DNA of 11,940 nt from CAZDHT01 sp964505325 (GTDB taxonomy: Bacteria > Planctomycetota > PUPC01). A program made the translations under genes and the position numbers. Location of the stretch: positions 1 to 11,940 of the forward strand of contig CAZDHT010000170.1 in NCBI GenBank assembly GCA_964505325.1. The letters are read 5' to 3'. The notes under the pieces were generated by a model, which made no database searches, was not told the origin of the DNA, and was given only the letters and a program-made list of their open reading frames with translations. This document shows, one piece after another, positions 1 through 7,187 of the stretch; position 1 is the first letter of the stretch, and each line of letters opens with the position of its first letter.

Positions 1-1133
1 ACCATGTCGCACTTCTCGGGGATGCCGAGCTGCTCCCAGAACGCCTTGGCCCGGCCGAACTCCTCGAGGGCCATCTTGTAGTTGACCGCGTCGTCGTGTC
101 GGCCCATCTCGACGAAGAACGCCCTCGGGCAGATGAGCGACGCAACGTCGGCGTCGCCGAACTCGCGCAGCTTGTCGAACAGGTTGAACCAGGCGCAGTA
201 GAGCGTGCTCGGCCCGTACCCCTCCGTGCCGGTGACGATCTTGGTGAAGCGTTCGTTGAACGAAGCGCTAGACACGCTCGCCTGGATGCGGGCGTCGAGC
301 GCCGGCAGGTGCAAGGCGCTCCAGCCGCCCTGGCTCAGCCCGTACATCCCGATGCAGGCCGCGTCGACCTCGGGCAATTGCGTCAGCACGTCCACCCCCC
401 GCGACAGTGCGAACATCTCCGTCCCCATCATCCGGTGCCCGATGAGCTGGCAGTGTTTGTCGATGAAGTTCCGCGACTGCGACTGCGGATGCCAGTTCTT
501 CGCCTCGTCCTTGCCGTAGTTCTGAAGGATGTACTGCCGAATCTCCTCCTGCGTCTCGGTGAGCAGGTGCGGGGCGCGGTGGTCGAGGTCGCGGGTGACC
601 TTCGGATCGAAGCCGGTGATCATCCGCGTGGCGAGCACGACGTAGCCGTGCGCCGCCAGTCGCGCTCCGATGCGGCGGTAGATGTTCGGCTCGGCTTCGA
701 AGCCGCAGATGCGCTCGGGCGCGCCGTTCACGCCGACCTGGCAGATCAGGCCGGGGAACGGCCCGCCGCCGTGCGACCCGCCACTGTGTGGTACCAGCAG
801 CAGGGCGTCCGTCTCGACCCCGGTGAAGATGCGGTAGTCGGCACGTTCCAGCCGGTAGCCGGCCTTCGGGAAGTCGGCGATGACCTCACGCGAGAGGTCC
901 AGGCCCTCGCGTTCCCAGTGCCAGCCGCCGAGCGTGTTGCGGAGCCGCTCGCGGTTCGGCTCGACGGACGCCACGTACGCCTCGGGGCTCGAGAAGTCGC
1001 GGTGCCACATCTCGCCGCGGCGCTCGTAGCACTCCCGGATGAGCGTCTGGTAGTAAGCGAGGAACTGGTCGAACAGCGCTCTTTGTCGCGGATAGACGTC
1101 ATCCGCAGTAAACACGTAGGTGTCGTCGGACAT
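1..1133 (-). CDS. Alpha/beta hydrolase (acyl esterase-like), C-terminus cut by window edge
   Basis: This serine hydrolase of the alpha/beta fold resembles the dienelactone hydrolase / acetyl xylan esterase-like group and probably cleaves an ester. From the chosen start, 377 codons are visible with no stop, so the gene continues past position 1. The nucleophile elbow GLSQGG places the catalytic serine at residue 267. A strand-end motif GRHDD (residues 344-348) probably supplies the acid. The histidine expected later is not in the window. There is no signal peptide, so the enzyme is probably cytoplasmic. Two in-frame ATGs compete, at 1139 and 1133. The Shine-Dalgarno-like GAAAGG (1142-1147) is only 2 nt from the first but 8 nt from the second, so I chose 1133 (protein begins MSDDTYVF). 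The upstream gene ends 12 nt before this start, which makes one operon likely. The substrate is unknown. Confidence 0.85.
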   Translation of the reverse strand, partial: MSDDTYVFTADDVYPRQRALFDQFLAYYQTLIRECYERRGEMWHRDFSSPEAYVASVEPNRERLRNTLGGWHWEREGLDLSREVIADFPKAGYRLERADYRIFTGVETDALLLVPHSGGSHGGGPFPGLICQVGVNGAPERICGFEAEPNIYRRIGARLAAHGYVVLATRMITGFDPKVTRDLDHRAPHLLTETQEEIRQYILQNYGKDEAKNWHPQSQSRNFIDKHCQLIGHRMMGTEMFALSRGVDVLTQLPEVDAACIGMYGLSQGGWSALHLPALDARIQASVSSASFNERFTKIVTGTEGYGPSTLYCAWFNLFDKLREFGDADVASLICPRAFFVEMGRHDDAVNYKMALEEFGRAKAFWEQLGIPEKCDM

Positions 1134-1141
1134 GCGCATGG

Positions 1142-1147
1142 CCTTTC
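1142..1147 (-). promoter_or_regulatory. Ribosome-binding site overlapping the upstream stop codon
   Basis: On the minus strand this reads GAAAGG. Its first two bases are the last two of the upstream gene's TGA stop (1146-1148). The 8-nt spacing favours the ATG at 1133 over the one at 1139. The overlap of stop codon and binding site suggests translational coupling between the two genes. Confidence 0.6.
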
Positions 1148-3875
1148 AGTTGCCGAAGAACACCGCCTTCTCTTCCGGAGTCGGGGCCTTGCCGCCGGTC
1201 GCCGCGGCCGCGGCGGCGAAGAGGTCCCAGCTCCGTTCCTGCCAGCCGGAGCCGATGAAGCCGATCCAACTCACGTAGGTGCCGCCGCCTTCGATGGCGT
1301 GCAGGTAGGCGCTGACTCGGCTGTCCAGCGCCGCCTGGCACCGCGCGGCCAGCCTCGCATCGAGCTTCGCCGCGGGATCGGTCAGCACCTTCTCGACGGC
1401 GATGCGCGCCTCGCTCTCCTGCACGCCCTCGCGGAACATCTCGAAGCGCACGGTGGGGATCGCGCCATCCCTGCCGGCCGCGAGGATGTAAGGGAACGAG
1501 TTGTGGAGCCAGCCGCCGTGCCAGCCGGAGGTCTCGGGATAGCGGCCGCAAATGGGCCGCATGCTGTACTTGACCTTGATCAGCGGCCAGAAGTCCGCAC
1601 CGCATCGGCCGATGCCCTGCAGGCGGCCGCGGGCGCCGGTCAGCGCCGCCTCGGTGGACGCGCGGTACACGCCCAGCGGCGACGTGATGCGCAGGCTGTG
1701 GCCAACCACGCTGGCGCCGTAGCGCGGAAACGCCGCCCGGCGCAGCGGGCTCTTCCACCCGTAGTAACGCTTGGCCCGCGGCGAGGGAGCCGGCCCGAGG
1801 CCCCACACGCCCGTCCCGTAGCCGACCAACTGGCCGTGGAGCCTGACCGGCATGTTGTGGGACGCCATCACCCAGCCGGCGTCGGGGGCGACGGCGCGCA
1901 GGTCCTCGACCGCGTCCTTGTGGGCGCGGCGGTCGCCGCAGATGCCCACCATCATCGACTTCTCCAGCCCGTGCCTGGCGAGGATCTTGCGAATCCCGCC
2001 GAACACCGGCTTCCAGAAGGCGCGGATCTCCTTCGAGCCCCACGCCGGGCCGTCCGCTTTCTCCAGCTCCCCCGTCTTCGGATCGAGTACGGTGAACGGC
2101 ATCCCCACGTTCTTGACGTGGTGGTGCCGGCCGCTCATGTACGTCGAGCCGGTGGAGACCTCCCAACAGTACACGCACACCACGGGCGGCTTCTTCAGGT
2201 GCTTCACGGCCGTGGCGACGTACCTCTCGACGATGCTGAAATCGTGCTTGTACGAGCCGCGCGCTTGCCTGATCCAACGGACCATCGAGTGTTCGTTGCC
2301 GAAGTACGTCCGCCGAATCACGGGAAGGTAGACAACCTTGTTTCCGGCGCGAGCCGTGATCTCGAACGACCTCTCGATCAGCTTCCAGTGCTTTTCCGAC
2401 CACATCGGGACCTTGTACCGCATCGCGAGGGAGTCGGGCGACTGAATCAGGCCGGCGTGTGTCCGGAACTCGTGCGGGTCGGGCAGCGCCCAATCGGCGA
2501 CGCTGAGCCGCAGGGGGGCCTCGATGGGCTTGTGACCTTCCAGGTTGACGGCCGCGGTGCCTGAGTAGACGCCCGGCCTGGCGTCGCGTGGCACACGCAC
2601 GGTGATCCACACGGGGTGGGCGGCGCCGCCATCGGCGTCGTTGGCGGATACTTCGGCGGGCGGCTCGTCAGCGAGGCCGTCGAACCGCCGGGTGCCCCGC
2701 GGATAGCGCACCTCGGTCCCGCCGCTGTGCCGGTAATATCGCTCGGTGCCGCCTTCGGCGTGGTCGCCCGGCAACGCGTAGCGAACGTCGACCGCCGAGC
2801 CGGGGATGGCCGCACCGTTGCCCGCCTTCAACTCGCCTGGCGTGACCTTCAGGCCGCGGACGGCCCGGTCGGACTCCACGACGAACTGTGCGGAGAAAGT
2901 GCCGTTCCGCGCGCCGCAGATGCGCAGGGGCTGAAGCAATTCGTTCGGGTCGCCGTAGTCAACGTTATGCAGCGATTGAAGCGTCGGATGCGTCCACGCG
3001 CGCAGGCCCTTCGCCCGGCGGATGTTCGGCCTCACATTCGACCCCGGCGGCGCGGACAGAGCTACTTTGGTCACGCCGAGCATGCTCCAGACGGTGTAAC
3101 CGCGGGTGTGCTGCCGGGGCTTGCCGGTGAACAGGATTTCGGCGGTCGGCGCGCGGTGGACCTCGACCGCGAGCACGTTGAGGCCCTTCCGCAGCATCGA
3201 CGCCGGTACCTTCAGGTTGGCCACGTGCCGCGTCCGCAGGAGGAACCGGTCGCCGTACTTCTCCGGATCGCCAAAACCCACCCAGCGGAGCAGGTAGCCG
3301 TCGGGGTCGGCGTAGGCGTCCTTCGGGTAATCGTCGGCCGGCGCCAGCGGGCCGAGCTTGCCCTTGGGCAGATGCGAGCGGCTGACTTCCCTGCCATTGA
3401 CATAAACGACCGCGCCGCCCCGGAACGAGAGCGAGAGGGCAAGGTCGCCGGCCCGCGCGGGGTCGGGGACGTGGAACTTGCCACGCAGGCACAGCAGCGC
3501 CCACTGCGGGCACAGGCGGGTGAAGAACGGTCCCCGGGCGCGCACCCAGGCACTGTCGTCGAAGTCCGGCGACGCCCAGTCCTTCGGCGGGGGCGGCGTG
3601 CACGTGACGTGCTTGGCCTTGGCCAGCTTCGGCGCGCGGCCCCATTGCGGGGTGACTCCGACCAGCTCCAACTCGCCGGATGCACGCCGCATCTGGATGG
3701 TCCGCCACGTGAAGTGACACCGGAAAAAGCCGGCGGTGTTGAGGACCGTCACGCGGGCGCGCCCCGCCTCGGGCGGTTCGCCGGCCGCCAGAGCCTGGGT
3801 TGCGGACGCGGCGATCATCAAAATGACGGCCGCACACAGAGCCCTCGCCATTCCCGGCGGGATCGGTCGGTCCAT
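1146..3875 (-). CDS. Secreted multidomain glycoside hydrolase-fold protein, DUF4091-like
   Basis: The 909-residue protein has a Sec signal peptide: an arginine-bearing start, a hydrophobic core at about residues 13-24 and an Ala-rich cleavage region near 28-31. Residues about 95-250 look like a galactose-binding-type beta-sandwich, with PDFDDSAW near 103 and VVYVNGREV near 156. A second beta-rich region at about 320-460 ends in a linker motif, RVPRDARPGVYSGT. Residues about 470-830 resemble the barrel of DUF4091-like glycosidase-fold proteins, finishing with FEMFREGVQE (811-820), which matches the style of that family's C-terminal helix. I cannot point to catalytic acids with confidence. WEVSTG (571-576) holds one candidate glutamate. 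The start is supported by GAGGA at 7-nt spacing; an internal Met at residue 9 lacks such support. It is first in an operon with the downstream hydrolase and is divergent from the rhamnosidase gene. Enzymatic activity is inferred, not shown. Confidence 0.8.
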   Translation of the reverse strand: MDRPIPPGMARALCAAVILMIAASATQALAAGEPPEAGRARVTVLNTAGFFRCHFTWRTIQMRRASGELELVGVTPQWGRAPKLAKAKHVTCTPPPPKDWASPDFDDSAWVRARGPFFTRLCPQWALLCLRGKFHVPDPARAGDLALSLSFRGGAVVYVNGREVSRSHLPKGKLGPLAPADDYPKDAYADPDGYLLRWVGFGDPEKYGDRFLLRTRHVANLKVPASMLRKGLNVLAVEVHRAPTAEILFTGKPRQHTRGYTVWSMLGVTKVALSAPPGSNVRPNIRRAKGLRAWTHPTLQSLHNVDYGDPNELLQPLRICGARNGTFSAQFVVESDRAVRGLKVTPGELKAGNGAAIPGSAVDVRYALPGDHAEGGTERYYRHSGGTEVRYPRGTRRFDGLADEPPAEVSANDADGGAAHPVWITVRVPRDARPGVYSGTAAVNLEGHKPIEAPLRLSVADWALPDPHEFRTHAGLIQSPDSLAMRYKVPMWSEKHWKLIERSFEITARAGNKVVYLPVIRRTYFGNEHSMVRWIRQARGSYKHDFSIVERYVATAVKHLKKPPVVCVYCWEVSTGSTYMSGRHHHVKNVGMPFTVLDPKTGELEKADGPAWGSKEIRAFWKPVFGGIRKILARHGLEKSMMVGICGDRRAHKDAVEDLRAVAPDAGWVMASHNMPVRLHGQLVGYGTGVWGLGPAPSPRAKRYYGWKSPLRRAAFPRYGASVVGHSLRITSPLGVYRASTEAALTGARGRLQGIGRCGADFWPLIKVKYSMRPICGRYPETSGWHGGWLHNSFPYILAAGRDGAIPTVRFEMFREGVQESEARIAVEKVLTDPAAKLDARLAARCQAALDSRVSAYLHAIEGGGTYVSWIGFIGSGWQERSWDLFAAAAAATGGKAPTPEEKAVFFGN

Positions 3876-3882
3876 ATCGGCA

Positions 3883-3887
3883 TCCTC
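3883..3887 (-). promoter_or_regulatory. Ribosome-binding site for the DUF4091-like gene
   Basis: On the minus strand this reads GAGGA, 7 nt before the ATG at 3875. It favours that start over the in-frame internal ATG eight codons later. Confidence 0.6.
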
Positions 3888-3935
3888 GCGGTTCGGCGCG
3901 TGGTCCCTGCATGCCGGGCCGGGCGGCGCGCCTAC

Positions 3936-3964
3936 ATCATACCCGGCAGCTCAAATGAGCGCAA
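3936..3964 (-). promoter_or_regulatory. Predicted sigma-70-type promoter for the leftward operon
   Basis: On the minus strand, a -35-like TTGCGC (3959-3964), a 17-bp spacer and a -10-like TATGAT (3936-3941) lead into the DUF4091-like gene. The -10 matches consensus at five of six positions; the -35 matches only in TTG. The spacing is optimal. The predicted leader is about 50 nt. Confidence 0.5.
3949..3960. promoter_or_regulatory. Small palindrome inside the leftward promoter (operator candidate)
   Basis: GCTCAAATGAGC has perfect 5-bp arms (GCTCA/TGAGC) around AA. It lies almost entirely in the spacer between the -35 and -10 boxes of the leftward promoter, where a bound regulator would block polymerase. 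No regulator gene is in the window, so the role is a guess from position. Confidence 0.3.
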
Positions 3965-3980
3965 GCACGCCCGTCGCGGC

Positions 3981-4009
3981 TTGCATTCCCGGGCCGGCGC
4001 GGGTATAAG
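3981..4009 (+). promoter_or_regulatory. Predicted sigma-70-type promoter for the GH106-like gene
   Basis: A -35-like TTGCAT (3981-3986), a 17-bp spacer and a -10-like TATAAG (4004-4009) are followed by a leader of about 45 nt to the ATG at 4061. The -10 matches five of six consensus positions and the -35 only three. It is back to back with the leftward promoter, with 16 bp between the two -35 boxes. Both -10 boxes are preceded by CGGG. Confidence 0.5.
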
Positions 4010-4045
4010 ACTGAACATTACCGGCGGCATGAACACAAGCCAGTG

Positions 4046-4053
4046 GGAAGGAG
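4046..4053 (+). promoter_or_regulatory. Ribosome-binding site that fixes the GH106-like start
   Basis: GGAAGGAG lies 7 nt before the ATG at 4061. It overlaps the coding region that an upstream in-frame alternative start at 4043 would need, so 4061 is the likely true start. Confidence 0.8.
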
Positions 4054-4060
4054 CAGCCAA

Positions 4061-7045
4061 ATGAAGACCGAAGAGTTTCGGAGTCCGGGTGCAAAGTTCC
4101 GCGGCAAGCCGTTCTGGGCGTGGAACGGCAAGCTCGATCCCGAGGAGCTGCGCCGCCAGGTGCGCGTGCTTCACCGCATGGGCCTCGGCGGCGGGTTCAT
4201 GCACTCTCGTGTCGGCCTCGCCACGGAGTATCTCGGGCCGGAGTGGTTCGAATGTGTCAGAGCCACCATCGATGAGTGCCGGAAGCTTGGCATGAAAGCG
4301 TGGCTGTACGACGAGGACCGGTGGCCGTCCGGCGCCGCGGGCGGGCTGGTCACGAAGAACAAGTCATACCGGATGCGCTCCCTGAAGATGGAAATCCTCA
4401 AGCGTGCTCCGAGGAAGTCGCGGAAAGTGCTCCGGGTCTTTCGCGGTCGGCTCGAGGAGAATGTGTTCCGGCCCGACGCAAAGGGCGGCGTGTTCCTCGC
4501 GTTCTCCGTCGTGCTCCAGGAGCCGAGCCCCTGGTACAACGATCAAACCTATCTCGACACGATGTCGAAGGGCGCCGTGCAAGAGTTCATCCGCAAGGGG
4601 TACGAGCCATACGCAAGGGAGGTCGGCGGCGAGTTCGGAAAGCTCGTGCCCGGCGTGTTTACGGACGAGCCGAACTACGGCCACGGCGCCAGGTATGGCT
4701 CGCAGCTTCCCTGGACGGACTGCATCCCTGCCGAGTTCAAGAAACGTTACGGCTACGAGATTCTCGGCCACCTGCCCGCGCTGTTCTACCACGTGGACGA
4801 TGACCGCGCGGCGCGCGCCCGGTACCATTATCGTAATCTGATCACCGCGCTGTTTGTGGAGAACTTCGCCGGGCAGATCGGCGCGTGGTGCGGCAAGCAC
4901 AACCTGCTCTTCACCGGCCACGTGCTGGCCGAGGAGACGCTCGCCAGTCAGAGGAATGTCGTCGGCGCCACGATGCGCTTCTACGAGCACATGCAGGCAC
5001 CCGGCATCGACCTCCTCACCCAGGTCCGCCACGAGTACGACACGGCCAAGCAGTGCGCGTCGGTCCTGCACCAGATGGGCCGCAAGTGGATGCTCTCGGA
5101 GTTGTACGGCTGCACCGGCTGGGATTTCACGTTCGAGGGCCACAAGGCCGTCGGCGACTGGCAGGCGGCGCTCGGCGTCAACCTCCGCTGTCAGCACCTC
5201 TCCTGGTACACCATGCTCGGCCAGGCGAAACGTGACTATCCCGCCTCCATCTCCTTCCAGTCGCCTTGGTGGCAGGAGTACCCGGTGGTCGAGGACTACT
5301 TCGCTCGCGTCAACTACATGCTGACGCAGGGCGAGCCGGTCCGGGACGTCCTGGTGATCCATCCCATCGAGAGTTCGTGGCTCGAGCCGCTGCACAGCCC
5401 CGAGGGAATCGCGGCGGCTCAGCGGGCGCTCCAGAAGAACATGGAGTTCGTGCGGGACACCCTGCTGCAACATCAGATCGATTTCGACTATGGCGACGAG
5501 GAGATGCTCTCGCGGCTCGCGAGGGTGAGCGGTGGCAAGCTCCGCGTCGGGAAGGCGAAATACAGGGCGGTGGTGGTCCCGCCGGCGCTCACCCTGCGGC
5601 TCAGCACGCTTGCACTCCTGGAGCGGTTCGCCAAGGCCGGCGGCAAGGTGGTTTTCGTGAAGCCGCTCGCACGGCTCGTCGATGCGCTGCCCTCCGACGA
5701 GGCCGAAGTGCTTGCGGAAGGCTGTATCCGCGTCGGACGGACCGCGGCGTCGCTGGTGAAGGTTCTCGACGCCGAGCGGACAGTGCTGTTGACCGATGCC
5801 GGCGGCAGGCCGGTCAAGCCGGCGCTGGTCATGATGCGGAAGGCAGGCGGCCGAACGATCCTGTTCGTCTGCAACACCGACCGGAAGAAGGGTCTGGGAA
5901 CGGTAACCGTCACGTTGCGCGAGCGGGGCGCCGTCGAGGAGTGGGACGCGCGGACCGGCGAGGTGTCGCTCGTCGCCCGGAAGACGAACACCTTCGCCAC
6001 CTCACTGCCTCCGTCAGGCAGCCGGCTGTTCGTCATTGGGAAATCGGCCACGCCGGGGATCACGACACGGCCGCGGCGGCGCAAGGCCGGTGAACGCAGG
6101 CTCTCGCCCCGTCCGTGGAAGATCACTCTCGACGAGCCCAACACCGTGGTGCTTGACATGCCGCGCTTCCGCATCGCGGGCGGCGCCTGGCGGAAGCCGC
6201 AGGAGATCCTCAAGGTGGATCGTCAGGTGCGCGACGCTCTCGGCGTGCGCCCGCGCGGCGGCCAGATGGTGCAGCCGTGGGCTCGGGCCAAGGTCAAGAG
6301 GCCGAGGTCCATCCCGGTCGAGCTCGAATACACGTTCGAGGTGCGGGACCTGCCGGGCGGCCCGCTGGCCCTGGCGCTGGAGACGCCGGAGCGCTTCGAC
6401 GTGATGCTCAACGGCCGTCCACTGACCGGCGACGAGACCGGGGCGTGGTGGGTCGATCCCTGCCTTCAGAAGCTGCGGGTCCCGCCCGGGGCGCTCGTGA
6501 AGGGCATGAACACGCTCTCGCTGCGCATCGACTACACCGAGGATGACGGCCTGGAGGCGTGCTTCCTGCTCGGCCACTTCGGCGTCCGACTGATCAGGAA
6601 CCGGCCGGTCGTCGTCGAGGCGCCCACGATGCTCGCCCCAGGCGACTGGTGCAAGCAGGGCCTGCCGTTCTACTCCGGCACAGTGACCTACCGCATTCCT
6701 TTGGGCGTAAGACAGAGACCGGGCCGGCGGCTTGCCTTGCGGTTCGACGCGCACCGGTCCAGTCTCATCCGCGTCTCGTGCGGCGGCAAGGTGGCGGGCT
6801 ACGCCGCGTGGCCGCCTTACGAGGTAGACATCACCGACGTGCTCGACGGCAACAGCGCCCTGTGCGTTGAGGTCTTCTCCAGTCGCCGCAACGCCTTCGG
6901 CCCGCTGCACCAATCCGACCCGGCGCCCGCGTTCATCGGGCCGTCTTCCTTCGAGACCGAGGGCAAGGACTGGCGCGACGCCTACCACCTGGCGCCCTAC
7001 GGGTTGGTGAAACCGCCGGTCGTGGTGACGTACCGGAAAGGTTGA
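4061..7045 (+). CDS. GH106-like glycoside hydrolase (putative alpha-L-rhamnosidase)
   Basis: This 994-residue protein resembles family GH106, whose members hydrolyse alpha-L-rhamnosides. The N-terminal catalytic region (about residues 1-420) opens with KPFWAWNG (16-23) and holds LYDEDRWPSG (82-91), FTDEP with Glu203, a GH-rich stretch, and SELYG with Glu347. By analogy with the family, Glu203 and Glu347 are the best catalytic candidates; this is inference. A Rossmann-like middle domain begins near VRDVLVIHP (427), followed by beta-sandwich segments at about 750 and 870. The length is normal for the family. No signal peptide is visible, which is notable because many GH106 enzymes are exported. 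This one may act on imported oligosaccharides. The start at 4061 is set by a strong ribosome-binding site. It is transcribed alone, divergent from the DUF4091-like gene and convergent with the DUF1961 gene. Confidence 0.85.
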   Translation: MKTEEFRSPGAKFRGKPFWAWNGKLDPEELRRQVRVLHRMGLGGGFMHSRVGLATEYLGPEWFECVRATIDECRKLGMKAWLYDEDRWPSGAAGGLVTKNKSYRMRSLKMEILKRAPRKSRKVLRVFRGRLEENVFRPDAKGGVFLAFSVVLQEPSPWYNDQTYLDTMSKGAVQEFIRKGYEPYAREVGGEFGKLVPGVFTDEPNYGHGARYGSQLPWTDCIPAEFKKRYGYEILGHLPALFYHVDDDRAARARYHYRNLITALFVENFAGQIGAWCGKHNLLFTGHVLAEETLASQRNVVGATMRFYEHMQAPGIDLLTQVRHEYDTAKQCASVLHQMGRKWMLSELYGCTGWDFTFEGHKAVGDWQAALGVNLRCQHLSWYTMLGQAKRDYPASISFQSPWWQEYPVVEDYFARVNYMLTQGEPVRDVLVIHPIESSWLEPLHSPEGIAAAQRALQKNMEFVRDTLLQHQIDFDYGDEEMLSRLARVSGGKLRVGKAKYRAVVVPPALTLRLSTLALLERFAKAGGKVVFVKPLARLVDALPSDEAEVLAEGCIRVGRTAASLVKVLDAERTVLLTDAGGRPVKPALVMMRKAGGRTILFVCNTDRKKGLGTVTVTLRERGAVEEWDARTGEVSLVARKTNTFATSLPPSGSRLFVIGKSATPGITTRPRRRKAGERRLSPRPWKITLDEPNTVVLDMPRFRIAGGAWRKPQEILKVDRQVRDALGVRPRGGQMVQPWARAKVKRPRSIPVELEYTFEVRDLPGGPLALALETPERFDVMLNGRPLTGDETGAWWVDPCLQKLRVPPGALVKGMNTLSLRIDYTEDDGLEACFLLGHFGVRLIRNRPVVVEAPTMLAPGDWCKQGLPFYSGTVTYRIPLGVRQRPGRRLALRFDAHRSSLIRVSCGGKVAGYAAWPPYEVDITDVLDGNSALCVEVFSSRRNAFGPLHQSDPAPAFIGPSSFETEGKDWRDAYHLAPYGLVKPPVVVTYRKG

Positions 7046-7076
7046 AGGGGCCGCAGCCTGTCGGCGGACGCCCCTT
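7045..7076 (+). terminator. Stem-loop directly after the GH106-like stop codon
   Basis: AAGGGGC (7045-7051) pairs with GCCCCTT (7070-7076), and an inner CGC/GCG can extend the stem. The stem begins on the last base of the TGA stop. There is no T-run after it, so intrinsic termination is uncertain; it may instead protect the 3' end of the mRNA. Confidence 0.4.
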
Positions 7077-7136
7077 GTCACCTTGGACCATTCGCGGTCG
7101 GGAGCGCGGGGACGCGGGCACGCACGGCGGTGGTGA

Positions 7137-7156
7137 GACGGACATTCCTGTCTGCC
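7137..7156. repeat. Short hairpin repeat between convergent genes
   Basis: GACGGACATTCCTGTCTGCC folds on GACA/TGTC around a TTCC loop, with a G-T wobble and one further pair below. Its style recalls short interspersed hairpins seen in intergenic DNA of PVC-group genomes. Only one copy is in the window, so repetition is not shown here. Confidence 0.35.
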
Positions 7157-7166
7157 ATTATGCGCC

Positions 7167-7183
7167 CCGGCGCCACGCGCCGG
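7167..7183 (-). terminator. Perfect GC hairpin just after the DUF1961 gene
   Basis: CCGGCGC (7167-7173) and GCGCCGG (7177-7183) form a perfect 7-bp stem with a 3-nt loop. It lies 4 bp beyond the TAG stop of the leftward gene (7188-7190). No T-run follows on the minus strand, so it may act in termination or as a 3' stabiliser. Confidence 0.4.
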
Positions 7184-7187
7184 CCGG

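Noticed and set aside
96..2564. Plus-strand open frame of 822 codons
   Set aside because: It lies antisense to the left-edge hydrolase and the DUF4091-like gene. Its composition is Arg/Ala/Val-rich with no domain, which is typical of a GC-rich shadow frame. The minus-strand proteins have recognisable motifs and signal features.
1099..2610. Minus-strand frame of 503 codons in another phase of the DUF4091-like gene
   Set aside because: It is very Arg/Gly/Pro-rich and fully overlapped by the signal-bearing 909-residue protein.
4043..4060. Upstream in-frame start adding six residues to the GH106-like protein
   Set aside because: The strong ribosome-binding site at 4046-4053 would lie inside the coding region. 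It is correctly placed for the ATG at 4061.
2616..4064. Plus-strand open frame of 482 codons
   Set aside because: It is antisense to the 5' half of the DUF4091-like gene and crosses the divergent promoter region. No family resemblance.
7046..7187. Short open frames in the convergent gap as small genes
   Set aside because: They overlap hairpins and gene ends, lack ribosome-binding sites and show no family resemblance.
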